Shown: piece after piece, positions 8,263 through 18,151 of the stretch | How the letters are laid out: every line of letters starts with the position of its first letter | Position numbering within the stretch: position 1 is the stretch's first letter | Source of the DNA: Nannocystis pusilla | Lineage (GTDB): Bacteria; Myxococcota_A; Polyangia; Nannocystales; Nannocystaceae | Length of the DNA stretch: 64,000 bases | Assembly (NCBI RefSeq): GCF_026626665.1 | Contig: NZ_JAPNKE010000002.1 | Location: forward strand, 1,077,001 to 1,141,000 | Direction: 5' to 3' | Made by a program: the position numbers and the translations under genes | Notes under the pieces: model-generated | The model's input: the letters and a program-made list of their open reading frames with translations, nothing else | The model's database searches: none | What the model was told of the DNA's origin: nothing

Positions 8263-9426
8263 TCAACCCTCGATGACGACCGCGGTGAAGGTGGCGTCGT
8301 GCTGCTCGGTCTGCCCGGCCACCGGCGCCAGCTCGCCGTAGGTGTAGAAGCCGACGCGGACGAGGTCGGGCGGCAGGCGCGAGTAGGCGGCGGCGACCTC
8401 TTCCTTGTAGCGGGCGCCGAGGACCATCTTGCGCGAGAAGCAGTCGAACACCAGCGCGATCCGGCCGCCCGGCGGCGCGGCCGAGCTCGGCCGCGGCCTC
8501 GGAGGCGCTGTGGATCAGGTCGTCCTTGGTGGCGCGGAGCATGCGGATCTCGGCGCCCTCGGGGATCTCGCGGGTGCACCGCAAGCCGCCGCGGACCTCG
8601 TCGACGCCGCACACGGCCCGCACGACTTGCACCGCCGCGTCGTCGCCGATCCACGGCCGGCCCGGCAGGCCGACGATGCCGAGCGGGAACTCGATGCCCG
8701 CGGTCTTGAGGTCGCGATCCTGGGCGCCGAGGTACTCGCGATAGAGGTTGAGCGCGGGCTGGCCGTCGAGCTCGAGCACGAGGCGGTCGCGCTCGACGCG
8801 GGTGCAGCGGCGCGTGGCTCCGATCGGCTCCCAGCCGCCGCGCGCGACGGTGGCGTGGCGCACCGGGCCCGCGAGCGCGAGGCCGACGACGGCGCCCGCA
8901 AACACGTCACGCCCGCAAAACTCGCGCGTGTGCGCGAAGCGAGCGTCGTCGGCCGCGAGGCCGCCGATGATCGGGAAGTCGGGGCCGAGCACCGATTGTG
9001 CGCCCCGCAACACGGCGGCGCTGTCGAGGCGCACGCCGTCGGCGAGCAGCAAGAGCAGCGCGGCCTCCCGCTCGCGCGCCTGCTCGCCCAGCGCCCGCCC
9101 GACGGAGAGGCTGTCGCCGCTCGCGCGGGTGGCGTAGAGGGCGTGCGCGTCGAGGTCGCGGGTGCGCACGCCCAGCGCGGTCACGGAGCCGCTGACGGCC
9201 CCCTCGTGGCCGATCTCGGCGAAGCTGGTACAGCCGACGAGCTGCACGCGCGGCGTGAGGCGGCGGTGGAGACCGGCGAGCAGGCGGTGCGGTTCGTAGG
9301 TGGGGGCGGCGAATAGGAGGACGACGTCGGGCGAGGCTCCGAGCGCGTCGTTCGATCGGCCGCGAGGTCGCGGCCGGCCTGATACGGATCGTCGTGGGTG
9401 ATCGATGCGGTCGTCGCGGTGAGCAT
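8263..9426 (-). CDS. FIST-domain sensory protein (two frameshifts)
   Basis: A cytosolic FIST_N/FIST_C protein of about 387 residues, a family proposed to sense small ligands such as amino acids. Pieces in order are MLTATTASITHDDPYQAG, then DVVLLFAAPTYEPHRLLAGL, VQLVGCTSFAEIGHEG, IIGGLAADDARF, TREFCGRDVFAGAVVGLAL, and the C-terminal FDCFSRKMVLG and VGFYTYGELAP. The last two are typical FIST_C motifs. The frame shifts at about 9355 and again near 8470. The start is taken as the ATG at 9426. The stop is 5 nt from the kinase start, so the two are almost certainly one operon. Confidence 0.85.
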
Positions 9427-9520
9427 AAGAGCGGGACCGACGGCGATGTTAACGCAGGCCGGCCGGGGCGCACGCACAACGGCCGCCGGACGGCTCAGAT
9501 GACCCACACGCGAAGGATCG

Positions 9521-12346
9521 TCAGCGGGCCGCGCGGCGGTCCGCGGGGTGCACCGCCGGATCGAGCGTCACGACCCATAGACCACGCACCCGTGCGAGGT
9601 CGACCACGCCGTCTTCACCGGACGCACCGGCGCCGAGGTGCAGCTCACTGCCCCCGCCTTCGCGGTCGAGTTCGACGCCGATCAGAACGCCGTGACCAGC
9701 CTCGGCGATATGGACCGAGAGCGCCTGAAACGGGCAGCGCCCGCGCCCGCGGCCGGACGGCACGAGGCGCGCGAAGCTGTGACCCCAAGGCGCGAGCAAC
9801 TGGCCGTAGACGCGCGCGAACCCGGGGATGAGGACGCTCTGAAACAGGAAGTAGGCGCGCAGGTTCTCGGTGCTATAGACCTGGACCCGCGCCACACCGA
9901 GCGCGGCGTAGCGCTGGCGCAGACGATGCGCGAGCTCGGCGTCGACGAATTCGGCGACGATCCGCAGGTGCGGGGCGGCCGGCTCGCTGCGCGTCAGCAG
10001 GGCGTCGAGCGTCATGAGGGTCTGGGCGCCGCGGGCGTCGCTGTCCTGCCCCGCGCTCGAGAGGATGTAGACGAGGTCAGATTGCGAGACGTGGCCGAAG
10101 CCGCCGGGCAGCTCGACGAATTGCAGCGGCGAGGTGGTGTCGCCGACGACGATCTGCACCCGGCCGATCGGCGGGCCGCCGTCGCGCGGCGCGTAATGGT
10201 GGGAGAAGTCCCCGTCCGGCCGCGGGGCCAGGGCGCCGTGGTAGCCGCGGAGCAGGTGCCTCTGGACCATGTCCCGATGGACATTGATGCGATCGAGCGC
10301 GGCCCGCCGCTCGGCCTCGGTCGGCACGAGCACGAGGATCTCGGCGGCCGGCTCGGCCAGGATCAGCGCCTCGCACAGGGCGATGGTCACCGGGCGGAAG
10401 CCGCAGACGAGCACCCTCCGCAGCGGCAGGTGCGGCTCGACGCCGAACTCCGGCGCGCCGGCGGCGGCCTGCCGTGCGGCGACATTCTGGTCTTCGGACC
10501 AGGCGGTCACCTCGGGCTCGCGCCGCAGCGCCTCGGAGAACTCGCGCACGTGGGCGAAGCTGGGGGCCAGGGCGATGAAGCCGTTGCAGGTGGGGGCGAT
10601 GGCCCCGGGCGGCCGCGGGTCGCCGCCGATCACGACCCCGAGGTCGGGCATGCCGAGCTCGTCGACCTCCTCGTACAGGAGGCCGATCGGGACCAGGCGC
10701 TGCCGCGGCGGCAACACCCGCGCCCGCTGCGTCAATCGCTGCATCGCCGCCTGCGGCTCCGCGGGCAGCTGCGGCGGAGTCTCGCAGTTGTAGCTGAGCT
10801 CGGGCAGGTCGAAGAAGCAGGTGTAGATCTCGTGGCCGGTGCAGGTCAAAAGCTCCGCGAGCAACGGACCTATCCCGGCGGTGCGGCCGACGCAGGCGAG
10901 GAACAGGGCGATCATGCGATCGACGACGACGATGAAGGCCCGCAGCTCGCCGCCGCCGGAGGCCAGCGCGGCCCAGGCGGCCGGGACGTTGCGCTCGTCG
11001 AGGATCTCGGCGATGAGCAGCTTGCCGCGCCCGCGCTGGTGGGTGAGGTGGCCGTCGGTGACGCGGCCTGTCCGTCGGGACCTGGTCTTTTGGACCTGTA
11101 TGTTCGACCCGGTGACGGCGCCCTCCTCGGGGTCGGCGGGGCTCGGGTCGCGCAGGCCCTCGACGATCGCCAGCGAGGCGCGGATCGTCTCGGCGTCGGG
11201 CTCGGCGGCGGCGGTGTCGGCCAGCAGGACGACCCGCTGGGCCAGGGCGATGTCGGCGCGGTGCATGAACGCCTCGTCGTTGGCGCTGCCGTGGCGGTAG
11301 ACGATCCGCGCCAGCTCGCTGCGGCGCAGGAAGTCGGGCCGATCGGGGCTGGTGCCGACGACGACGTAGCGCGGGCCCATCAGCGCCCGCCGTAGATTGT
11401 CGAGCAGCAGCGCGAACCACCAGCGCGACAGCGGCCGCACGTCCTGCGGCAGGAGCTTCTGGTAGTACCGCATCAGCTCCTCGAGCAGCTGCCGCGTGGC
11501 GGCGGTGATGTTGACGATCACCGTGTGCCCGTGCAGCCCCGGCGGCCTCAGCTGGCTCAGCTCCATCATCTCGCGCACGACGTCGCTGCCGAGGCCGATA
11601 AGGAAGCTGACGAGGAACAGGCCGGCGACGGTCAGCCACAGGCTGACGATGACGACGCCCGTGGCCGTCGGCGCGGTCATCATGTTGCCGGGGTCCTGGA
11701 TCTGCCGGAACGCCCACCACAGCTTGGTGAAGAAGTTGCGGTCGTCGCGGTCGATTTGGCCGTCCTCGTCGTAGTCGACGCCGCGGTCGTCGAATTCGCT
11801 CTGCTGCAGGAACAGGGCGCCGGCGAACGACAGCAGGCCGACGATCATCGCCATGACGACGACCTGCCGCGCCCGCTCGCGCCGCAACATGACGGTCCGC
11901 AGGTCCCGCATCAGCGGGGCCCAGTAGCCGAGCAAGACGACGAACCGCAGCAGGCGGAGGCTCCGCATCCACGGCGAGGCCCGCGGGTCGATCGGCAAGA
12001 AGCTGACGAGGGCGACGAGGTCGAGGGCCAGCAGCGCGAGCGCCCCGGGCCGCGGCCAGCGCCAACCTCGCTGCCGCGGGTCGTCGTCGGTCTCGCGCCG
12101 CACGGCCAGCAGGAGCCGCAGCGAGAACTCGAGCGCGAACAGGCCCAGCAGTAACGGCTCGTACTGCTTGACCCACGGCTCGGGGATCAGGCTGAAGATG
12201 ATCGCGGCGCTGAGCAGCAGCCTCACGCCGGCGCTGCTCAGGATCCGGCCGAGCCGCGTGAGCGCGGCGGAGGTCCTGTCCGGCACGCGGAGAAAGATAA
12301 CTGAGGGACTGGCCGAAGGGGCGGTCCCGCGCGACACTGACGACAT
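9521..12346 (-). CDS. CASTOR/POLLUX-like cation channel with tandem RCK regions
   Basis: 941 residues. Six hydrophobic segments lie in the first 250 residues, including an Arg-bearing S4-like stretch (MRSLRLLRFVVLLGYW, around 127-142). A pore region around 204-226 contains WWAFRQIQDPGNMMTAP. The usual TVGYG filter is absent; the DPGNM stretch resembles the ADAGN type seen in CASTOR/POLLUX channels. Two long cytosolic Rossmann-like regions follow (ITAATRQLLEEL; VLVCGFRPVTIALCEALIL), as in the CASTOR_POLLUX family. Between S5 and the pore lies DYDEDGQIDRDD (191-202), a complete EF-hand-type calcium loop. A hairpin element sits in frame at 10268-10285. The ATG at 12346 shares CATG with the divergent gene's start; a later start is possible. 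Confidence 0.8.
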   Translation of the reverse strand: MSSVSRGTAPSASPSVIFLRVPDRTSAALTRLGRILSSAGVRLLLSAAIIFSLIPEPWVKQYEPLLLGLFALEFSLRLLLAVRRETDDDPRQRGWRWPRPGALALLALDLVALVSFLPIDPRASPWMRSLRLLRFVVLLGYWAPLMRDLRTVMLRRERARQVVVMAMIVGLLSFAGALFLQQSEFDDRGVDYDEDGQIDRDDRNFFTKLWWAFRQIQDPGNMMTAPTATGVVIVSLWLTVAGLFLVSFLIGLGSDVVREMMELSQLRPPGLHGHTVIVNITAATRQLLEELMRYYQKLLPQDVRPLSRWWFALLLDNLRRALMGPRYVVVGTSPDRPDFLRRSELARIVYRHGSANDEAFMHRADIALAQRVVLLADTAAAEPDAETIRASLAIVEGLRDPSPADPEEGAVTGSNIQVQKTRSRRTGRVTDGHLTHQRGRGKLLIAEILDERNVPAAWAALASGGGELRAFIVVVDRMIALFLACVGRTAGIGPLLAELLTCTGHEIYTCFFDLPELSYNCETPPQLPAEPQAAMQRLTQRARVLPPRQRLVPIGLLYEEVDELGMPDLGVVIGGDPRPPGAIAPTCNGFIALAPSFAHVREFSEALRREPEVTAWSEDQNVAARQAAAGAPEFGVEPHLPLRRVLVCGFRPVTIALCEALILAEPAAEILVLVPTEAERRAALDRINVHRDMVQRHLLRGYHGALAPRPDGDFSHHYAPRDGGPPIGRVQIVVGDTTSPLQFVELPGGFGHVSQSDLVYILSSAGQDSDARGAQTLMTLDALLTRSEPAAPHLRIVAEFVDAELAHRLRQRYAALGVARVQVYSTENLRAYFLFQSVLIPGFARVYGQLLAPWGHSFARLVPSGRGRGRCPFQALSVHIAEAGHGVLIGVELDREGGGSELHLGAGASGEDGVVDLARVRGLWVVTLDPAVHPADRRAAR

Positions 12347-13078
12347 GTGCGGCCGCTACACGCTGACGACCCCCGACCTCGAGGCGCTCGCGCGCGTGGT
12401 GCAGGCGGAGATCTCGCCGCAGCTGCGCGCCGAGTACCGCCCGCGCTACAACATCGCGCCGACGCAGCCGATGGCGATCGTGTGCGAGGAGCCCGAGGAG
12501 GGCCGCCGCCTCGATCTCGGCGTGTGGGGCCTCCACCTCGCGGGCGGCCGCCCGGGCGCGCAGATCAACGTGCGCGCGGAGTCGGCCGCGACGGCGCCGA
12601 GCTCGCGCGAGGTGTTCGCGCGCGGCCGCTGCGGGGTGCTGGCCGACGGATTCTACGAGTGGTCAGGCCCGAAGGAGCACCGCCGGCCGCACTGGTTCCA
12701 CACGCCGAACGGCCGCCTGATCGTGTTCGCCGGCATCTACACGGACGTGCGCGACGAGCAGACCGGCGAGGTGAAGCGCCACTCGCGATCCTCACCACCG
12801 GGGCCAATCACACGGTCGGGCGCCACCACGACCGCATGCCGGCGATCGTGCCGCGCGGGCAGCTCGGCCGCTGGCTGGCCCCGCTGCCGCGCACGGCGAA
12901 CATGGCCGAAAGGACAGCCCTGGCGCACCTGCTGGGCCCGGCGCCCGACGACATGCTGGTCGACACCCCCGTGTCGACGCGGGTCAACAACCCGCGCTTC
13001 GACGACCCGACGTGCCTCGAGCCGGAGCCGACGCTGATCGAGGAAGCCAGCGAGCCGCCGCGCCGGCGGACGAAGTGA
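12345..13078 (+). CDS. SRAP-domain protein, HMCES/YedK family (one frameshift)
   Basis: About 244 residues. MCGRYTL puts the catalytic Cys at position 2, where the family forms a covalent crosslink with abasic sites in single-stranded DNA. NIAPTQPMAIV, DGFYEWSG, ILTTGANHTVGRHHDRMPAIV (the active-site His region) and VSTRVNNPRFDDP follow, all family motifs. The frame shifts near 12785, between GEVKRH and LAILTTG. The protein shields abasic sites and is often SOS-linked; no LexA box was recognised here. The start codon overlaps the divergent channel start within CATG at 12344-12347. Confidence 0.85.
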
Positions 13079-13129
13079 GGGCGCGTGGTTCGTCAGCGGG
13101 CCGACGCGGCGATCGACGGCAGTGATGTT

Positions 13130-14767
13130 TCAGCGCGCCGCGTCGGCGAGCGGGCCGACGTCGGCGCGGGCGGGGAACCTCGGAGCATCGATCCGCGGAC
13201 CGCCGCTGCGCTGGCCGGGTTCGCGCCGGCTGCGAGGCGCGGTGGAGGCCTCGGGCAGCGGCGCGACCCATAGGCCGAGACCGGGGCCCTGGGCGTCGAG
13301 GTAGTAGACGCCGTGCTCGGGCTCGTGGACGAACCCGTAGACGACGTCCTCGGCGATGGTGGTGTAGACGCGGGTATCGAGGTCGACGACGGCGAGGCGG
13401 ACGTACCCGTCGCTTGTATTCTCGAGCGAGGTGACGATCCGGCCGTCCTCGAGCTCGTGGAACGGCACGCCGAGCGTGGGCAGCAGCTCGGTCCAGGCGC
13501 CGGTGGTGCGATCGATGCGCCACCAGCTGCCGCGATTGAAGTTGTTCTGATCGTTGCGGAGGTAGTACCAATCGTCGCCGTCGATCATCGGCAGGCGGAT
13601 GAACGGGTACGTCGACGACTGTCGGTACCACTCGAACAGCTCGCCGTCGCGCGGGTTCCACAGCGCGGCGACGGTCTCGTCGTCGTTCGAGGGCATCTGC
13701 AGCCAGAAGCCGTGGGTCGTGCCCGTCAGCACGCGGGTGTGCGCGGGCACCTCGATCGCCTCGCCGGTGGCGGCGTCGTGGACGACCACCAGGGTGTCGT
13801 CCGGGCCGACGAGGCCGAGCCAGTCGTCGTCGACCCAGACCCAGGTGCCGGTGAGGCGCTGCTCAAAATCGACGCGACCCCACGAGACCGCAGTGTGGGC
13901 ATTGGCGGTGAGCTCGAGGTCGACGCCGGTGGCCAGGTCGCGCACGAAGGTGGCCTCGACCTCGTCGTCGCCGATCTGCTGCCACACGACGCGGGTGCCC
14001 CCGGGTGAGCGCTGGGCGCGACGCACCCCCTCGATGGCGGCGACCTCGTCGCCCTGCAGATCGAAGACCCGCAGCTCGCCGGCGTCGGTGAGGGTGAGGA
14101 CCGGCCCGGCGCCGGCCGGCTCGCCCGCGAACGTGTCGGAAAATGCGACGTCGATGAACTCGCCGGGCAGGCGCTCGAGCACGTCGCCCGGGTCGTCACC
14201 GAGGCGCCACAGCGTCAACGGCTGCGCCCCCACGCCGGCGGCGGACGGGACCCAGCTCGTGTCGCGCTCGGGGGTGGTCGTGAAGTACATGGCGTGTGCG
14301 CCCCCGCTCCAGCCCATGAGTTCGTGGTCGGAGATCCGGCCGACCTCGACGGGCTCGTCGATGCCGTCGACCTCGAGGCGGTCGAGCCGGACGACCGCTC
14401 CATCGCGCTCACGCAGGCCGAAGGCGACGCGGCCCAGGTCGTCCGTGCCGCTCAGCATGAAGCGATCGACGAGGTCTTCGGTGGAATCGATCGGGACGAC
14501 CTCGTCGCCGCACAGGTCGGCGGCGTACATCCGCCAGGTCGGAACGTCGGTACCCCAGCGGAAATACAGGGTGTCGCCGATCAGCGTCAGGTCCTGCAAA
14601 TGCCCGTTGAGCGCGGGGGCCCGGTCGGCGGGTGCGGCCCAGAGGCGCGTGGGAGCGTCGGCCGGGCAAACGGCCGACTCGGGCGCGCCGGCCGTATCGT
14701 CGCCGCATGCCGCAATGAGAAAGAGCAGAGCGCAGGCGGACGACGAGACCCGAGCGGCGAACGACAC
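13130..14767 (-). CDS. Propeller-like lipoprotein of unknown function
   Basis: 545 residues from a GTG at 14767. Signal peptide MSFAARVSSSACALLFLIAACG with lipobox IAAC. The mature part is a chain of short beta-rich repeats with W and DG turns (WRMYAADLCGDEVV, GELRVFDLQGDEVAAIEGV, GVYYLDAQGPGLGLWVAPLP), typical of WD40- or TolB-like propellers. The frame is intact throughout. No catalytic motif was seen. It is convergent with the SRAP gene. Confidence 0.75.
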   Translation of the reverse strand: MSFAARVSSSACALLFLIAACGDDTAGAPESAVCPADAPTRLWAAPADRAPALNGHLQDLTLIGDTLYFRWGTDVPTWRMYAADLCGDEVVPIDSTEDLVDRFMLSGTDDLGRVAFGLRERDGAVVRLDRLEVDGIDEPVEVGRISDHELMGWSGGAHAMYFTTTPERDTSWVPSAAGVGAQPLTLWRLGDDPGDVLERLPGEFIDVAFSDTFAGEPAGAGPVLTLTDAGELRVFDLQGDEVAAIEGVRRAQRSPGGTRVVWQQIGDDEVEATFVRDLATGVDLELTANAHTAVSWGRVDFEQRLTGTWVWVDDDWLGLVGPDDTLVVVHDAATGEAIEVPAHTRVLTGTTHGFWLQMPSNDDETVAALWNPRDGELFEWYRQSSTYPFIRLPMIDGDDWYYLRNDQNNFNRGSWWRIDRTTGAWTELLPTLGVPFHELEDGRIVTSLENTSDGYVRLAVVDLDTRVYTTIAEDVVYGFVHEPEHGVYYLDAQGPGLGLWVAPLPEASTAPRSRREPGQRSGGPRIDAPRFPARADVGPLADAAR

Positions 14768-15459
14768 GGCGAAAGCGTGCGCGAGCGAAAGCGTGCGGTC
14801 AAGGACACTGCATTGATGATCGACCGCACAGGCCCTGAACGCGCCGAGGCGGGAATAAAGGCCCGCCGCCGCAGGTGCGCGCGGCCTGGGGGACGCCAGG
14901 AAGAATCGCAGGTCCAGAGCGAGAGCGGTCTGCGGTGCGCGAGTCGAGGATCGTGGATCCGGCAGGCGCGGGCGACCGACCGCCGAAGCCGAGGACTGCT
15001 ACGAGGCCGAGGATCACCGGGGCGCTGCGGTCGGCTTCCACGCCCCCGGGGCGCGGGTGGGAGCTTGCAATCCCAGGTCGGGGATGGAGCGCGGGCGCGT
15101 ACGCGACAGGCGGCTTGCAGTTCGGGCACGGGGAATCATGTGTCCCGGAGGACATGTGCGGGGCGGGCCACCTCGGGCCTGCCAGCGAGCTCGGCGGAGC
15201 TCCGTGAGCGCGCGGGCGCGGCCGGCAGCGGGGTGCGGGCGCGGGGAGGCATATGTCTCGGAGGACATGTCCCATGTAGGTGCGACGGGGCGAGCCAGCG
15301 GGCTCGGCAAAGCTCGCGGGCCCTCGCGCGGGCGTGAGCGGCGGCCTGCGGTCCGGAGAGCGCGGGGAATCACATGTCTCGGAGGACATGTCCCGAGGTT
15401 GCGTGAGTCGGGCCACAACGGCGAGATCGGCGGGGGCCTCGCCGCGTTGGCGGCCGGAC
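14768..15459. repeat. Divergent intergenic region with three degenerate ~115-bp repeats
   Basis: No convincing gene was seen. Three imperfect direct repeats each hold a hairpin unit: TGTCC-CGGA-GGACA at 15141-15154, ATGTCT-CGGA-GGACAT at 15253-15268, and CATGTCT-CGGA-GGACATG at 15373-15390. All share the CGGA loop. Their spacing is 114 and 121 bp. Flanks share words such as gcgcgggcg, ggggaatca and gcgagccagcg. Promoters for both flanking genes must lie here but I could not place them. Confidence 0.6.
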
Positions 15460-16466
15460 ATGCCGCGCACCAGCCTGCTCCTCCGCGCCCTCGCGCTCGT
15501 GCTGCCCTTCTGTGGGGCGGCCCTCACCCCGCCGGCCATCACCCTGAGCACCTGCGGCGAGCAGGTCGAGCGGATGCGCCGGAGCTTCGCCGACCTGGAG
15601 GGGCGGCTGGGCAGCCCGCACGTGCAGCGCGAGGACTGGCCGCTGCCGGTGTCGCCCGCGGGCTCGCCGATGTACGGAGCAAAGCCCGGCCCGATCCTCT
15701 ACGGGCCCACCTCCGACCACGAGTGGCCCAAGCGGCGCGCGCGGTGGCGGCGCTCGAGGACGAGCGCCGGCTGTGGCGCGGCTGGGGTGAGGCGCACGCG
15801 CCGGAGCCGATCTATCTGGCGCTGCGCAACGACGTCCGGCTCGACAAGCACTGGCCGGCGCTGCAGCGATTGGCGGGGGAATGGGAGCTGCGCCTGGTGG
15901 TCGCGTCGCCCGAGCCGGCGCTGCCGCGGCCGGTCGCGCCGGCGTGGGTGCGCGAGGCGATCGCGGGGCGCACGTTGACGGCGCAGGCGGGCTTCGAGCG
16001 CTTCGAGGAATTGCGCGACGTGTGGGCGACGGCGGATACCTGCCCGGCGACGGTCCACGTGGACACTCAATTCGGATTCGGGCCGCGGCAGATGATGCGA
16101 CTGTGGGCCGAGCGGGCCGAGGTGTGTCACTGCTTCTCGATCGACGAGGAGGCGCTGGTGGCCGTGGCGTGGCGGGCGTTCGCGCCGCAAGGAGCGCCGC
16201 AGCGGTGGTTGCCGCTGAAGATCGCGGTGACCGAGGAGGTCCGGCACCGCGCCGAGCGCGAGTTCGGGCCCGACTCGGTGCATTCGCCGGACCCGACGGC
16301 GATGCTGCTGCCCGGCGCGGCCACCGTCGAACGCCTGATCGCGCTGATCACCGCCGACCGCACGCCCACCATTCACTTCGGCACCCCGAACCGCGGGCCG
16401 CTGTTCGATCCGCTGTTCGATTACACCGCCTGGGCGAGCGGCCGGTCGGGGCGGCGCGGGCGGTGA
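15460..16466 (+). CDS. Exported protein of unknown function (one frameshift)
   Basis: About 335 residues. The ATG at 15460 gives MPRTSLLLRALALVLPFCGA, a signal peptide or N-terminal anchor. The frame shifts near 15735 in a GC run, joining TSDHEWPKR to AVAALEDERRLWRGW. The mature part has PIYLALRNDVRLDKHWPALQ and then WELRLVVASPEPALP. That arrangement vaguely recalls the periplasmic part of ExbD-type proteins, but I cannot claim homology. It also has three Cys. It is followed by a lipoprotein gene in the same direction. Confidence 0.55.
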
Positions 16467-16547
16467 GGCCCGGGCGCGCGGCAGGCCGGGCGGAGATTCG
16501 GCGGGACGCGATCGACGTGGTTGCGAGCCACGGCCTTACGCGCGAAG

Positions 16548-17096
16548 ATGGCGGCGATGGCATGGCATCCGGGCGCCCTCGTGATCGCGGCTCCACTACT
16601 CCTGGCCGCTTGCGTGACGCGGGCGCCCGGCGAGAAGACCGCGGGGGACGCGACCGAGACGACGAGCCCGGGTTCGACGACGGGTGATTTGCCGGAGCCG
16701 ACGACCGGGTCCGCGAGCGAGAGCGGGGCGTCGACGACGGGGGCCGAGGCGTGTGTCGTGGTCGTGGGGCCGTCGGACGAGCCGCCCGAGGCCGATCCCG
16801 ATGGTTGCTTCGCCATCGCCGACGAGGCCGAGTGTGTCGCCAGTGACGCGTGCACCGCTCTCTTCGGCGTCCCGGCCGAGTGCGCCGATTCGCAGTGGTG
16901 CGTGCCCGACAGGGAGGCGACGGTCTTCCTCGGCTGCCGGCCGTTCACGATCTGCAAGCCGTTCGGGAAGGTCGTGTGCGTCGCCGACGAGCTCGGGACG
17001 CACGCGTTCTATACTACGACCTGCACACCGATGGGCTTCGGCCCGTGCGAGCCGGGGTCGGAGGCGGATGGCTCGGAGCCGCCGCCTTGTCCGTGA
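16548..17096 (+). CDS. Small Cys-rich lipoprotein
   Basis: 182 residues from the ATG at 16548 (a second in-frame ATG is at 16557). Signal peptide with lipobox LAAC (VIAAPLLLAACVTRAPG), then a Thr/Ser/Gly linker. A compact domain of about 110 residues with ten or so cysteines follows (GCFAIADEAECVASDACTAL, QWCVPDREATVFLGCRPF, ICKPFGKVVCVADELG). The Cys spacing suggests a disulphide-rich fold of the kind common in Nannocystis surface lipoproteins. No known domain assigned. Confidence 0.7.
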   Translation: MAAMAWHPGALVIAAPLLLAACVTRAPGEKTAGDATETTSPGSTTGDLPEPTTGSASESGASTTGAEACVVVVGPSDEPPEADPDGCFAIADEAECVASDACTALFGVPAECADSQWCVPDREATVFLGCRPFTICKPFGKVVCVADELGTHAFYTTTCTPMGFGPCEPGSEADGSEPPPCP

Positions 17097-17134
17097 GGCT
17101 GACATCGGACGCTCGCAGCTGGCCGCGAGACTGC

Positions 17135-17140
17135 TAAGGT
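17135..17140 (+). promoter_or_regulatory. -10 box TAAGGT close to ATG
   Basis: TAAGGT ends 7 nt before the ATG at 17148, the same spacing seen before several other genes here. No clear -35 box. Confidence 0.35.
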
Positions 17141-17147
17141 GCGGTCC

Positions 17148-18121
17148 ATGCCGCTGCGAGCGAACTGGATCGGAACGGTGCCGGAGCTCGACGGCAAGCT
17201 GCCCCTGACCCGGACCTCGCGCGGACCTCGTCTCACGCTCGAGACGGGGCTCTCGTCGCGTGGGACGAGGACCTGCGGCCCCTCCGTCCATTGCCCACGG
17301 GCTTGCCCTCCGCCGCGAAGCTGCTCGACGCGCGCGCCGATCTCGGCGCCCTCGTCGCTGCAGTCGACGGCGGCTTGTGCATCGTGGCGGATACTCTCCA
17401 CCCGAGCGCCGTCGTCGTCGCGGCGGCGGCGGACTCCGCGACTATCATCGCGCCGGACCGCATCGTCGTCACCGTGCCGGGCGCCCACGCCGAGGGACGC
17501 TCCTTCTCGGAGTTCCACCGGGTGCTGCTGATGGACCTGAAGGGGGTCGTGCTCGACGAGCGACGAGTCGAGGCCGACGCCGCGTGGGCGCACGCCCTCG
17601 TCCACCCGACGGATCCGGCGCTCCTCTGTGACTTCATCATGGGACAGGACGGCAGCCTGCTCGCCGTGATCCGTGCCGATGGCGACGCGCTGACGGTCCG
17701 CGAGGTGTTTCCTGCCGAGGCGTTCGTGAACCGGGGATTCAGCCCGGACGGCACACGCGTGCTGCTGCCGCCTTATCCCAGCGACCCGAATCGCGCGGTG
17801 GTGGCGACGTGGCCGGAGCTCGACATCGCGGCGCGCCTCGAGGTGGCCGAGGATCTGCCGGAGGTGCAGATGGGGATCGATGTATGGGGCGGCTTCCTCG
17901 ACGACGAGCATGTGCTCCTCCTGGCGACGGAGCAGGGACCCATCGTGGCCACCGCCGATCTCGGCGGCGCTGAAGTGGTGCCATTGGTGGGTTTCGACGC
18001 GGTGAGCGACGGCGAGGGGTTCATCGAGATCGCGGCCCCGCTGGCCCCCGACCGGTTCGCCGCCGTCGTGTGGCGCGACGGGACCCGACAGACGACCGTG
18101 TGGCGCCTGGAGCGGGTCTGA
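17148..18121 (+). CDS. Propeller-like protein of unknown function (one frameshift)
   Basis: About 324 residues, MPLRANWIGTVPELDGKLPL. The frame breaks at about 17208 in a C run; one extra C joins LPLT to PDLARTSSHARDGALVAWDE. The body shows repeated beta-strand units ending in acidic turns (VVVTVPGAHAEG, LLAVIRADGDALTVREVFP, FSPDGTRVLLPPYPSDPN), as in TolB/WD40-like propellers. There is no signal peptide. Function unknown. It ends 30 nt before the convergent TetR gene. Confidence 0.6.
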
Positions 18122-18151
18122 CCTGCGAGTCGTCGCGTAGCGAGTCGTCGA

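Noticed and set aside
15131..15395. CRISPR-like array of three units
   Set aside because: The interval DNA is itself repeated and degenerate, so it is not unique spacers, and cas genes are absent.
15460..16466. ExbD-like biopolymer transport assignment
   Set aside because: Only a vague pattern resemblance; no TonB-system neighbours and no ExbD motif that I can verify.
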